In this document: one piece after another, positions 51,089 to 59,867 of the stretch
How the letters are laid out: each line of letters begins with the position of its first letter
Position numbering within the stretch: position 1 is the first letter of the stretch
Assembly (NCBI GenBank): GCA_963781345.1
Contig: CAWAFQ010000014.1
Span: forward strand, 124,001-188,000
Source: JBBRHQ01 sp963781345
GTDB taxonomy: Bacteria; Actinomycetota; Thermoleophilia; Solirubrobacterales; 70-9
Length of the DNA: 64,000 bases
Reading direction: 5' to 3'
Notes under the pieces: model-generated
Told to the model about the DNA's origin: nothing
What the model saw: only the letters and a program-made list of their open reading frames with translations
Database searches by the model: none
Translations under genes and position numbers: made by a program

Positions 51089-52524
51089 GCCCCCCGGGGA
51101 GGCTGCACCTCGGGCTTCGCGGCCGGCTCGCGGCGTCGATCGCGGTGATCTTGGCGGTCGCGCTTGCGGTCACCTACGTCGCCGTCTATCGCGCCACCGG
51201 ATCCGAGCTCCGCGCCCAGATAGACCGGGACCTCGCAAGGGGGGTGGACGGCGTCGCCGCCAGGCTAGCGGCGATCCCGTCCGGACCGGCGGCGACCTCG
51301 GCCGCGGCGCGCGCCTATCTGCGGACTCAGACCTTCGGCTCCTCGGCGAGCCTGATTCTGGTCACGATCCCGGGGGCCGCCACGGTCACGAATCAGCCGG
51401 AGCTGGTCTACCGAGGCCCTGAGGCCGATGAGTCCGGCGGAGCCCGGCGCGAGGAGGTCGCGCAGGCGGCGAAGCTGCGCTCGGCCCCCGACGGGTACTC
51501 CGACGTCGAGTTGATCGACGCCGGCGAGGTCCGCGTTCTGACCAGGGCGCTGCCCGGCCCCGAAGGCGGGTTGCGGGCCGTGATCCGGGCGGGTGAGCCG
51601 CTCGAATCGGTCGAGAGGGCGCAGTCCGAGATCTCCCGGGCGTTCGCGCTGATCGGGGCGCTGACCCTGCTGGCGGCGATCGCCGCCGGATACCTGCTCG
51701 CGGCCCGCACCGCCGCTCCGCTGCGACGGATGGCACGGGTCGCGGCCGAGGTCGACGCCGGCGAGCTCGACCACCGGATCGGCGCCGAGGGAGCCAATGA
51801 CGAGGTTCGCGCGCTGGCCGAGTCATTCGACCACATGCTCGACCGGCTCGAAGATGCCTTCTCACGCCAGCGCGGCTTCGTCTCCGACGCCTCACACGAG
51901 CTGCGCACGCCGCTGACCGCGATTCGCGGCCAGCTGGAGGTGCTCGCCCTCGACCCCGATCCCAGCTCCGAGCGCGTGCGGGCGACCGAGCGCACGGTGA
52001 GGCGCGAGGTCGACCGCATGACCCGCCTCGTCGACGATCTCCTTGCCCTTGCGCGGATCGACGAGTGGGGCGGGATGACCAGCGAGAGCTTCGAGGTCGG
52101 CCCGCTGCTGGAGGAACTGGTGACGGTGGCCGGCCCTGGGGTCGAGCTGGCCGAGGCTGCGAGCGGAACGATCCGGGCCGACCAGGACCGGATCGCACAG
52201 GTCATCCGCAACCTGCTCGCCAATGCGACCGAGCATGCCGGCGCGCAGGGCCGTGTCCGGATCATCGCCCGTGGGCTCGGGGATCGCCTCGAGGTTGCGG
52301 TGGAGGACGACGGCCCGGGCATCCCGGCCGGGGAGCGCGAGCTGATCTTCGACCGCTTCCACCGCGCAGACGCGTCACGCTCGCGCGACTCGGGCGGCAG
52401 CGGGCTCGGGCTGGCGATCGCTCGCGCGATCGTCGAGGCCCACGGCGGTCAGATCACGGCCTCGGAATCGTCGCTTGGCGGGGCCAGGGTGGCGTTCACG
52501 CTGCCCGGCTACGAGCCGGCCTGA
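51085..52524 (+). CDS. Sensor histidine kinase with HAMP domain
   Basis: A 479-residue membrane kinase. Two helices (LAASIAVILAVALAVTYVAVY and FALIGALTLLAAIAAGYLLAA) flank an extracytoplasmic domain of about 140 residues; HAMP (RTAAPLRRMARVAAEVDAGEL), HisKA with His in FVSDASHELRTPLTAI, and HATPase with NLLANATEHAG, DDGPGIPAGE and GSGLGLAIARAIVEAHGG follow. Cognate partner is the regulator gene just upstream. The end overlaps the convergent sufU gene by 16 bases. Confidence 0.9.
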   Translation: MSPPGRLHLGLRGRLAASIAVILAVALAVTYVAVYRATGSELRAQIDRDLARGVDGVAARLAAIPSGPAATSAAARAYLRTQTFGSSASLILVTIPGAATVTNQPELVYRGPEADESGGARREEVAQAAKLRSAPDGYSDVELIDAGEVRVLTRALPGPEGGLRAVIRAGEPLESVERAQSEISRAFALIGALTLLAAIAAGYLLAARTAAPLRRMARVAAEVDAGELDHRIGAEGANDEVRALAESFDHMLDRLEDAFSRQRGFVSDASHELRTPLTAIRGQLEVLALDPDPSSERVRATERTVRREVDRMTRLVDDLLALARIDEWGGMTSESFEVGPLLEELVTVAGPGVELAEAASGTIRADQDRIAQVIRNLLANATEHAGAQGRVRIIARGLGDRLEVAVEDDGPGIPAGERELIFDRFHRADASRSRDSGGSGLGLAIARAIVEAHGGQITASESSLGGARVAFTLPGYEPA

Positions 52525-52961
52525 GAAGCCTGGGAGGAATCCAGCGATGCCTCGGCCGGGTCGCCGATCTCGCCCTCGTCCTCCCAGTCGGCCGCCTTGC
52601 CGAGGCTGGCTCCCTTGGCGACCTTCAGACCGAGCAGCGCGCACTTCATCCGCGTTGCCGAGATGTCGATCCCGAGAAGCTCGAGGACGAAGTCCTTCGG
52701 CAGCCGCAGGATCTCCTCACGGCTCATCCCGGCGAGCTCGTCGGTGAGCAGCGAGGTCGCCGCGGTCGATATCGCGCAGCCCTTTCCGTCGAAGGCGACC
52801 TCGGCGACCCGTCCGTCGGGGTCGAGGCGGATCGTCAGGTGCTGCTCGTCGCCGCAGAAGGGGTTGGTGTCTTCGAACTCGAGGTCGGGGTGCTCGAGGC
52901 GGCCGAAGTTGTGAGGGCGCTTGTAGTGCTCGAGGATCTGGTCGCGGTAGAGTTCGTCCAT
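52509..52961 (-). CDS. sufU: SUF system sulfur-transfer / assembly protein SufU
   Basis: A 150-residue IscU/SufU-family protein. The three ligands are in NPFCGDEQH, GKGCAISTAATSLLTDEL and ATRMKCALLGLKVAK. In Gram-positive systems SufU takes sulfur from SufS as a zinc-dependent transferase. Normally it follows sufS; here it lies about 0.6 kb downstream of sufS with a plus-strand gene between. ATG 52961 chosen; upstream extension is shadow sequence. Confidence 0.9.
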   Translation of the reverse strand: MDELYRDQILEHYKRPHNFGRLEHPDLEFEDTNPFCGDEQHLTIRLDPDGRVAEVAFDGKGCAISTAATSLLTDELAGMSREEILRLPKDFVLELLGIDISATRMKCALLGLKVAKGASLGKAADWEDEGEIGDPAEASLDSSQASQAGS

Positions 52962-53352
52962 GGGTTCAAGGGTACGCACCCGGGTCGGACCCGCGGCAGT
53001 TGCGGTCCTGGTGGCGGTCGGCCTGTTCACCGCCGCGGCCGGCGCCGGCACTATGAAAGCCGGCAAGACCTACGGCACCAGCCTCTACATGAGCAAGAAG
53101 TTCCCCGCCTTTCACGGCAAGATCCACTCGGCCAACCCCTTCTGCATCGCCAATCGCCCGGTCAGGGTCTTCCGCGAGCGCCCCGGCAAGGACAAGCTGC
53201 TCGGCTCCGACCGCAGCGAGGACAACGGCAGGTGGAGCGTCAAGGTCAACCTGATCTCCGGCGCCTACTACTCGCGGGCGCCCCGCTACGGAAGCGCCTC
53301 GCTCGGCATCACCTGCAAGGCGGACCGCTCCCGCCTAGCCGTAGTCGACTGA
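52960..53352 (+). CDS. Small exported protein of unknown function
   Basis: A 130-residue protein with a signal peptide (VGPAAVAVLVAVGLFTAAAGA) and a mature part with two Cys (SANPFCIANRPVRVFR and LGITCKADRS), likely a disulfide. GKDKLLGSDRSEDNGRWSV resembles carboxypeptidase-regulatory or Ig-like strands found in Thermoleophilia surface proteins. Its ATG (52960-52962) overlaps the oppositely directed sufU ATG (52961-52959), which is unusual; a downstream start cannot be excluded. Confidence 0.6.
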   Translation: MGSRVRTRVGPAAVAVLVAVGLFTAAAGAGTMKAGKTYGTSLYMSKKFPAFHGKIHSANPFCIANRPVRVFRERPGKDKLLGSDRSEDNGRWSVKVNLISGAYYSRAPRYGSASLGITCKADRSRLAVVD

Positions 53353-53392
53353 CGAACCCCGCAACGGGACCCCAGCCCCCCGACCGCGCCCG

Positions 53393-53431
53393 CGAAACTT
53401 CAATTGACCATCATTGTGATGGTGGATATCA
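53393..53431. repeat. Interspersed hairpin element, degenerate copy 2
   Basis: CGAAACTTCAATTGACCATC shares its left half with the perfect hairpin at 32215-32247. Here the stem is only ACCATCA / TGATGGT around TTG and the right arm has diverged. As in the first copy it lies between convergent genes. Confidence 0.55.
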
Positions 53432-53448
53432 CTCTCGCGGACGGCTCC

Positions 53449-53575
53449 GGGGGTGCGGATTGCGCCGGGGATGCGGATCGCGCCGGGGTGCGGGCGGCGC
53501 CGGGGTGCCGACCGCGCACGGGCGCGGACGACGTCGGGGGTGCGGACGGCACTGGGTGCGGACGGCGCGGATCGC
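53449..53575. repeat. Degenerate tandem repeats of about 17-18 bp
   Basis: About seven units of the type GGGGTGCGGAYSGCGCC fill the space between the small exported protein gene and the sufS stop. It does not code in a conserved way. GC-rich slippage repeats are the likely origin. Confidence 0.55.
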
Positions 53576-53576
53576 G

Positions 53577-54839
53577 CTAGAGCTCGAAGACGCGGCGGGC
53601 CTCGTCGAGGCCCTCGACCAGGCGGTCGATCTCGTCCGGCGCGGTGTGGACGGCGAAGCTGGCACGGGTCGTGGCGGGCACTCCGAGCCGCTCCATCAGC
53701 GGCTGCGCGCAGTGGTGGCCGGCGCGGACGGCGATTCCGTGGCGGTCGAGGATCTCGGATACGTCGTGGGGGTGGATTCCCTCGATCTCGAAGGAGACCG
53801 GACCGACCCGCTCGGCGGAGCGGGGGGGGCCGAAGACGCGCAGCCCAGGAACCTCGGCGACCCGCTGCAGCGCGTAGTCGGTGATCTCGCGCTCATGCGC
53901 CAGAACCACCTCCATCCCGAGGGCGTCGAGCCAGCGCATCGCGGCCGCCATCCCGATTGCCTGGGCGATCGCCGGGGTGCCGGCCTCGAAGCGCGCGGGC
54001 GGGTCGGCGAAAGTCGTCCCCGTCTTCGTCACCTTGCGGATCATCGAGCCGCCGCCGAGGAACGGCGGCATCTGATCCAGCAGGTCGAGCCTGCCCCAGA
54101 GGGCGCCGATGCCGGTGGGGCCGTAGAGCTTGTGGCCGGTGAGGGCGTAGAAGTCGGCACCGAGCGCGCCCATGTCGAGGGGCAGCTTCGGCGCCGCCTG
54201 GGCGCCGTCGACGAGCACCAGGGCACCGGCGTCGTGGGCAAGGCGGGTGATCTCGGCAACTGGGTTCTCGGTCCCGAGGACGTTGGAGACATGGGCGACG
54301 GCGACGATCCTCGGGCCCAGCTCGAGCAGCGCCTCGAGGGCATCGAGGTCGAGCAGACCCTCGTCGGTCACCGGCGCCCAGTCGATCTCGGCGCCGGTCG
54401 ACTCGGCGAGCTGCTGCCAGGGGACGATGTTGGAGTGGTGCTCCATCTCGGTCAGCAGGATCCGGTCCCCTTCGCCGACGTTGGCGGCGCCCCAGGCTCG
54501 CGCGACCAGGTTGATCGCCTCGGTCGCGTTGCGGACGAAGACGACCTCGCGGCGGTCGGCTGCGCCGATGTGGTCGGCGACGGTCGCCCGGGCGCCCTCG
54601 TAGGCCGCCGTCGCCTCGGCCGAGAGCGTGTGCGAGCCGCGGTGGACGTTGGCGTGGTGGCGGCGCTCGTAGCGGTCGACCGCCTGGATCGATGCCAGCA
54701 CCCGCTGGGCGCTCGCCCCACTGTCGAGGTAGGCCAGCGGCACTCCGTGGACCTCGCGCGCCAGCGCCGGGAACGACGCCCGCACCTCCTCGATCGCCCG
54801 CGGGCGCTCCGTGGCGGCGCCTGTTGTCGCCGGCTCCAT
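53577..54839 (-). CDS. sufS: Cysteine desulfurase SufS
   Basis: A 420-residue PLP enzyme that takes sulfur from cysteine for Fe-S assembly. The PLP Lys is in ALTGHKLYGPTGIGALWG, the catalytic Cys in VRAGHHCAQPLMERLG, and typical segments YLDSGASAQ, HRGSHTLSAEAT and EMEHHSNIVPWQ are present. It lies about 20 bases after sufC in the rrf2-sufC-sufS operon. Confidence 0.95.
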   Translation of the reverse strand: MEPATTGAATERPRAIEEVRASFPALAREVHGVPLAYLDSGASAQRVLASIQAVDRYERRHHANVHRGSHTLSAEATAAYEGARATVADHIGAADRREVVFVRNATEAINLVARAWGAANVGEGDRILLTEMEHHSNIVPWQQLAESTGAEIDWAPVTDEGLLDLDALEALLELGPRIVAVAHVSNVLGTENPVAEITRLAHDAGALVLVDGAQAAPKLPLDMGALGADFYALTGHKLYGPTGIGALWGRLDLLDQMPPFLGGGSMIRKVTKTGTTFADPPARFEAGTPAIAQAIGMAAAMRWLDALGMEVVLAHEREITDYALQRVAEVPGLRVFGPPRSAERVGPVSFEIEGIHPHDVSEILDRHGIAVRAGHHCAQPLMERLGVPATTRASFAVHTAPDEIDRLVEGLDEARRVFEL

Positions 54840-54859
54840 GGGCCGCGAGGCGGGGGCGA

Positions 54860-55624
<765 letters not shown>

Positions 55625-55659
55625 TCGTATCGATCTCCGTTTCTCAGTTGGTGGGCGGG

Positions 55660-56130
55660 CTAGACGGCGCTGCCGACCGTCTCTTGCGTGCGCTCGCTGG
55701 GGGCACCGAACGCGACCAGCTCGGCCAGTGTCGTTTGCGCCAGGGCCCGGTTGACGCCGTTCTGGACCCGAGTCCAGAGCAGCTTGGTTGCGCAGGCACG
55801 ATCCCCGTCGCTCTCGTGCGAGCACAGGACCTTGCCCTCCGGCAGCTCGTGGAAGCACTCCATCGGGGCGATCTGCCCCTCGAGCGCCTCGACGACCTCA
55901 TCCATCGTGATCTCCTCCGGGGGCTTCGCCAGCCGGTAGCCGCCGTGGGCTCCGCGGGTCGAGGCGACGAGGCCGGCCTTGCGCAGCTTTGCGACCAGAT
56001 GCTCGAGGTAGGACAGAGGCAGCCGCTCGGCCTCGGCGACGGCGCTCAGCGAGACCGGCTCTGACCCGGGCTGGCGCCCGAGCTCGATCATCAGTCTCAC
56101 TCCGTACTCGGCTTTGGTCGAGAACAGCAT
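55660..56130 (-). CDS. Rrf2-family Fe-S-responsive regulator (IscR / SufR-like)
   Basis: A 156-residue Rrf2 protein. The N-terminal winged helix (STKAEYGVRLMIELGRQPG, LPLSYLEHLVAKLRKAGLV, GAHGGYRLAKP) is followed by three Cys in the cluster-binding region (MECFHE, VLCSHES, DRACATK), as in IscR. It should hold a [2Fe-2S] cluster and sense Fe-S status. It heads the sufC-sufS operon, and motifs upstream of it and of the Rieske-sufBD operon suggest it controls both. First codon ATG 56130; a site at 56137-56159 lies only seven bases away, hinting at a very short leader. Confidence 0.88.
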   Translation of the reverse strand: MLFSTKAEYGVRLMIELGRQPGSEPVSLSAVAEAERLPLSYLEHLVAKLRKAGLVASTRGAHGGYRLAKPPEEITMDEVVEALEGQIAPMECFHELPEGKVLCSHESDGDRACATKLLWTRVQNGVNRALAQTTLAELVAFGAPSERTQETVGSAV

Positions 56131-56136
56131 TGACCG

Positions 56137-56159
56137 AAATCCTAGCGGAATAGTCGGTT
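56137..56159 (-). promoter_or_regulatory. Candidate Rrf2/IscR operator upstream of rrf2-sufC-sufS
   Basis: On the plus strand AAATCCTAG (56137-56145), six bases, AGTCGG (56152-56157), TT. The minus-strand reading begins ATAACCGACTATT, close to the left half of the IscR type 1 consensus. It matches the site at 47408-47430 in sequence and spacing. Confidence 0.6.
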
Positions 56160-56805
56160 ATCGCTGCGGGAGCTTCATCTCCGCGGTCGGGCGACGGCCG
56201 ATCGCCTTTCGCAGTACCGACCACGGGTTGACCCGCGGTGCCTCGCGGGCGACCATGGCGAGGACGCGGCCGAGGCGCGAGTCGCTGAGACCGCCCGGCT
56301 CCGGAAGCTCGATCAGCATCTCGCTGTGCCCGGAGGCGCTGCTGCGAATCCACGACCCGTCGGGTGCGATGCTGTGAAACAGCTCCAGCGCCTCCTCGTT
56401 GTCGCTCATCACAAGCGCGACGAAGTGGTCGATGCCCTCCTCCCGCGCCCTCTCGACCAGACGCTCGAGCAAGGCCGAGCCGACGCCGAGCCCCTGCCAG
56501 GGGTCGGCGACGACGACCGCGACCTCGGCCTCGGACGGGTCCTCGGATCGCACGTAGCGGGCAACGCCGACGATCCACCCTTGCTCGGGATCGAGCGCCA
56601 CCATCGCCTCGTGATCGTGATGGTCGACTTCGGTCAGGTAGGCGAGGTCCTGGGCGCTGAGCCGCTCCAGCGGTGCGAAGAAGCGGCGATAGCGCGACTC
56701 CGGGCTGAGGCGCCCGAAGGCGGCAGAGAGCGCCTCGCGGTCCCGCGGGGAGATCGGCCTGACCAGGATCTCCCGCTCCTCCCCGACCCCAACCAACTCG
56801 CTCAC
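56158..56805 (-). CDS. GNAT family N-acetyltransferase
   Basis: A 215-residue acetyltransferase. The acetyl-CoA loop is in VVADPWQGLGVGSALLERLVERARE, preceded by VAVVV strand residues; the N-terminal half (LVRPISPRDREALSAAFGRLSPESRYRRFF) is typical of the GNAT domain found in Pat-type protein acetyltransferases. No cyclic-nucleotide domain is attached. Substrate unknown; protein lysine acetylation is one possibility. It overlaps the NarL-type regulator gene (ATGA/GTGA). Confidence 0.8.
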   Translation of the reverse strand: MSELVGVGEEREILVRPISPRDREALSAAFGRLSPESRYRRFFAPLERLSAQDLAYLTEVDHHDHEAMVALDPEQGWIVGVARYVRSEDPSEAEVAVVVADPWQGLGVGSALLERLVERAREEGIDHFVALVMSDNEEALELFHSIAPDGSWIRSSASGHSEMLIELPEPGGLSDSRLGRVLAMVAREAPRVNPWSVLRKAIGRRPTAEMKLPQR

Positions 56806-57434
56806 GGCTCGATCAGCCCCCTGCGGATCGCGTAGCGGACCAGCTCGACCCGGTCGCGCATCCCCAGCTTCCGCATCGCGTTGGCGCGGTGGTTCTCGAC
56901 CGTCTTCTCGGAGAGGTGGAGGATCTCGGCGATCTGGCGGGTCGTGTTCGCCTCTGCGACCAGCTTCACGATCTCCTCCTCGCGCGGGGTCAACTCGTCG
57001 GGCCCCTCGGGACGGCCGCGCTCGAGCACGTCCTTGATCAGGGTTCTCTGAGCCGCCGGTGTCAGGAACGGCTCGCCGCGCTCGACCGCGCGGATCGCGT
57101 CCAGCAGGTCGGTGTCGGCCTGGGTCTTGAGGACGTATCCGGCCGCCCCGGCCTTCAGCGCCTCGAACAGGTAGCGCTCGTCGTCGTGCATCGAGAGGAT
57201 CAGGACCGCGACCTCCGGCGCCTGCGCCTTGATCTCGCGGGTCGCCTGCAGTCCGGTCAGCTTCGGCATTCGCACGTCGAGGATCGCCAGGTCGGGACGC
57301 TCCCGCACGGCCATCTCGCGCGCCTCGGCGCCGTCGGCCGCCTCGCCGATCACCTCGATGTCGTCCTGGCGCTCGAGCAGCAGCCGCAGGCCGGAACGGA
57401 CTATTCCGTGGTCGTCGGCGATCAGTACGCGCAT
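56802..57434 (-). CDS. NarL/FixJ-family response regulator
   Basis: A 210-residue regulator. Receiver domain with MRVLIADDHGIVRSGL, phospho-acceptor in LAILDVRMPKLTG, and Lys in AGYVLKTQADTDL; LuxR-type helix-turn-helix in ELTPREEEIVKLVAE and SEKTVENHRANAMRKLG. Its probable kinase is at 57741-58700 on the same strand; the PRC-barrel gene between is on the other strand. Confidence 0.9.
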   Translation of the reverse strand: MRVLIADDHGIVRSGLRLLLERQDDIEVIGEAADGAEAREMAVRERPDLAILDVRMPKLTGLQATREIKAQAPEVAVLILSMHDDERYLFEALKAGAAGYVLKTQADTDLLDAIRAVERGEPFLTPAAQRTLIKDVLERGRPEGPDELTPREEEIVKLVAEANTTRQIAEILHLSEKTVENHRANAMRKLGMRDRVELVRYAIRRGLIEP

Positions 57435-57451
57435 CCCCTTATGCTCGCATC

Positions 57452-57715
57452 ATGCAGCTCGGTGAGCCGGCCTCCTATCTGACCCTCTCGGAGGGGACCC
57501 GGGTGTTCGCCTCCGGCGGCGAGGAGGTGGGAAAGGTCGCCGAGGTCGTCGCCGCGGTCGAGCAGGACATCTTCGAAGGGATCGCCATCGCCCCCCGTCA
57601 CGGCATCGGGCGCCGCCGTTTCGCGGCTGCGGACCAGATCGCCGAGATCGGGTCCAAAGGCGTTCTGCTCTCACTCGACGCCGCCGCCTGCGATTCCCTT
57701 CCCGAGCCGCGCTGA
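57452..57715 (+). CDS. PRC-barrel-like small protein
   Basis: An 87-residue protein with a PRC-barrel / DUF2171-type pattern: LTLSEGTRVFASGGEEVGKV, DIFEGIAIAP, FAAADQIAEIGSKGVLLSL. These small beta-barrels bind proteins or RNA and act in stress or photosynthetic complexes. It lies between a NarL-type regulator and its presumed kinase but on the opposite strand. Function unknown. Confidence 0.65.
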   Translation: MQLGEPASYLTLSEGTRVFASGGEEVGKVAEVVAAVEQDIFEGIAIAPRHGIGRRRFAAADQIAEIGSKGVLLSLDAAACDSLPEPR

Positions 57716-57740
57716 GCCGAGCGGGCCCGCCGGGGTCGGC

Positions 57741-58700
57741 CTAGCCGACTTCGAGACGAACGGTCGTGCCAAGGCCTGGGCGCGACTCGATCACGAGGTC
57801 GCCCCCGACCAGCATCGCGCGCTCTCGCATGCCCGGCAGTCCTAGGCCACCCTGGGCTTGCTCGAAGGCGAAGCCTTCGCCGTTGTCGGATACCTCCAGC
57901 CGAACCTTCTCGCCCTCGCGCAATAGCCGCACCTCGATCCCCGAGGCGCCGCTGTGGCGGGAGGCGTTGGTCAACGCCTCCTGGGCGATCCGGTAGACGA
58001 CAAGCTGGACGTCGTCGCCGAGGTCGGAGAAGTCTCCCTCGGCGTCGAAGTGGGCGTCGACCTCGCCGCGACCGAGCTGGTCGACCTGGCCGGCTATTGC
58101 CGCCTTCAGCCCGAGATCGTCGAGCGCCGTCGGCCGCAGCTGGCGCGCGAGCGAGAGCAGCTCGTTCATCGCCTGGTTGGCGAGGGCCCGGGTCTCGTCG
58201 ATTTCCGCCTCCAGCTCCGGCGGCGCCATCTCCCGTGCCGCTTCGAGCCGGAGCAACACCCCGGTGAGGGACTGGTTGACCTCGTCGTGGAGGTCGCGCG
58301 CGATCCTGGCGCGCTCCTCCTCCTGGGCCCTCAGCGCGGCCGTCCCCGCACGGCGCCGTTCGGCCTCGAGCCGCCGCATCATCCGCATGAAGGCGAGCTC
58401 GATCCGCTCCACCTCCTCGGTCTCGCCTCTGCCGTCGATCGACTCCGGGAGGTTGGCCCCGGGACGGCTGAGGTCGACCTTCTCCATCTCCTCGATCAGG
58501 TGCTCGAGCGGGGTGAAGCGCGCCCGCAGAACGGCGAGGTTGACGATCAGACTGATCCCGGCGGCCGAGGCGATGACGAGAGCCACCTTGGTCGTCTCGG
58601 AGAGCTTGAGCCCGACCAGGGTCGCCGCGAACAGCGCCGCCAGGCAGATGAGGGCGGCATTGAGCGCCAGCACCTGTGTGAATAGGGCCCGCCGTCGCAT
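57741..58700 (-). CDS. Sensor histidine kinase, NarX/LiaS type (HisKA_3)
   Basis: A 319-residue kinase. Two N-terminal helices with almost no loop (VLALNAALICLAALFAATLVG, VALVIASAAGISLIVNLAVL), a HAMP-like linker, HisKA_3 with the phosphorylated His in ERARIARDLHDEVNQSLTG, and HATPase_c (IAQEALTNASRHSGA, DNGEGFAFE, GLGLPGMRERAMLVGG). The absence of an external domain suggests membrane or internal sensing. Partner likely the regulator at 56802-57434. Confidence 0.88.
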   Translation of the reverse strand: MRRRALFTQVLALNAALICLAALFAATLVGLKLSETTKVALVIASAAGISLIVNLAVLRARFTPLEHLIEEMEKVDLSRPGANLPESIDGRGETEEVERIELAFMRMMRRLEAERRRAGTAALRAQEEERARIARDLHDEVNQSLTGVLLRLEAAREMAPPELEAEIDETRALANQAMNELLSLARQLRPTALDDLGLKAAIAGQVDQLGRGEVDAHFDAEGDFSDLGDDVQLVVYRIAQEALTNASRHSGASGIEVRLLREGEKVRLEVSDNGEGFAFEQAQGGLGLPGMRERAMLVGGDLVIESRPGLGTTVRLEVG

Positions 58701-58790
58701 CGGCCAAGCCTAGAAGGTTGATTCCGAATCCCCGCGCACCCGGATGACGCACGCGGCACTGCGCATCTAGAAGGCATGGGGGGCGGCACC

Positions 58791-58818
58791 TTGGGCTCTA
58801 GGGGTCACCACCTATGGT
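58791..58818 (+). promoter_or_regulatory. Possible htpX promoter
   Basis: TTGGGC (58791-58796) and TATGGT (58813-58818) are spaced by 16 bases, about 80 bases upstream of the htpX start, in a divergent gap. Sequence match is moderate. Confidence 0.35.
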
Positions 58819-58897
58819 CAATTCACGCCTTACCGGCGAGAATGCTTACTGCAGTTCCACCAATTTGGCACTTCGGATCCAGGAGCAGACGAAAACA

Positions 58898-59758
58898 ATG
58901 ACGACCACCAAGCAATCAACCTTCGGAGCCACTCTGCGCACGACCATCCTGCTGGCGACCCTCTCGGGGCTGCTGGTGGCGATCGGCTTTGCGATCGGTG
59001 GCTCGCAGACGGCGCTTCTCTTCCTCGGCTTCGCCGTCCTGATGAACTTCGGCTCCTATTTCTACAGCGACAAGCTGGCGCTGAAGATGAGCGGCGCGAA
59101 GCCGATCGAGGAGTCAGAGGCGCCGCGCCTCTACCAGATCGTCCGCGAGCTGACCACCCGCGCCGACCTGCCGATGCCGCGCCTCTACATGATCCCCCAG
59201 GATCAGCCGAACGCATTCGCCACCGGCCGCAACCCGAAGCACTCGGCGGTGGCCGTCACCCGGGGGATCACGAAGCTGCTCTCCGAGGACGAGCTGCGCG
59301 GCGTCATCGCCCACGAGCTCGCCCACGTCAAGCACCGCGACATCCTGATCCAGTCGGTTGCGGCGACGATCGGCGCCTGCATCACCTACCTCGGCTATGC
59401 GCTGCTGTGGTTCGGCGGCGACGACGAGTCGCCGCTGGGGCTGCTGGCCTCACTGGCGCTGGTCCTGCTGGCGCCGATCGCAGCGACGATCATCCAGCTC
59501 TCGATCTCGCGCCAGCGCGAGTTCGCCGCCGACGCCGGCGGCGCCGAGATCTGCGGCAACCCCGAGTCACTGGCCAGCGCTCTGCTGCGCCTGGAGGAGG
59601 GGGCGAAGGCGATGCCGATGCAGGTCAACCAGGCCGCCGAGCCGCTCTACATCGTCAAGCCCTTCTCCAGCAAGGGCCTGGCCGGACTCTTCTCGACCCA
59701 CCCCCCGATCGAGGAGCGCGTCCGCCGCTTGCGGCAGATGCGTCCAAGCCTTGGCTGA
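58898..59758 (+). CDS. htpX: Membrane zinc metalloprotease HtpX
   Basis: A 286-residue M48-family protease that degrades damaged membrane proteins. Four helices are visible (TTILLATLSGLLVAIGFAIGG, ALLFLGFAVLMNFGSYF and two in ATIGACITYLGYALLWF and LALVLLAPIAATIIQLSI). The zinc motif HELAHVKHRD and downstream Glu in SRQREFAADAGGAEI are in place. ATG 58898 chosen, with AGGAG about 12 bases upstream; an ATG at 58814 would add a poorly conserved arm. Followed by a strong terminator. Confidence 0.92.
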   Translation: MTTTKQSTFGATLRTTILLATLSGLLVAIGFAIGGSQTALLFLGFAVLMNFGSYFYSDKLALKMSGAKPIEESEAPRLYQIVRELTTRADLPMPRLYMIPQDQPNAFATGRNPKHSAVAVTRGITKLLSEDELRGVIAHELAHVKHRDILIQSVAATIGACITYLGYALLWFGGDDESPLGLLASLALVLLAPIAATIIQLSISRQREFAADAGGAEICGNPESLASALLRLEEGAKAMPMQVNQAAEPLYIVKPFSSKGLAGLFSTHPPIEERVRRLRQMRPSLG

Positions 59759-59829
59759 GAGCCGAGAACAGAGGCACCCGGGGAGCCGCAGGCAGCAGCA
59801 AACCTCCTAGAACGCCACTACCTGTGGAA

Positions 59830-59859
59830 GAGGGACCGCTCCGAGAGGGGCGGTCCCTC
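59830..59859. terminator. Rho-independent terminator after htpX, bidirectional
   Basis: Stem GAGGGACCGCTCC (59830-59842) and GGGGCGGTCCCTC (59847-59859) with a four-base GAGA loop, followed by TCTCTTTCTC. It lies between convergent htpX and the zinc-ribbon gene. One of the clearest terminators in the window. Confidence 0.85.
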
Positions 59860-59867
59860 TCTCTTTC

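Noticed and set aside
58700..58760. Possible tRNA T-arm (GGTTGATTCCGAATCC)
   Set aside because: No matching acceptor stem, D-arm or anticodon arm could be assembled around it.
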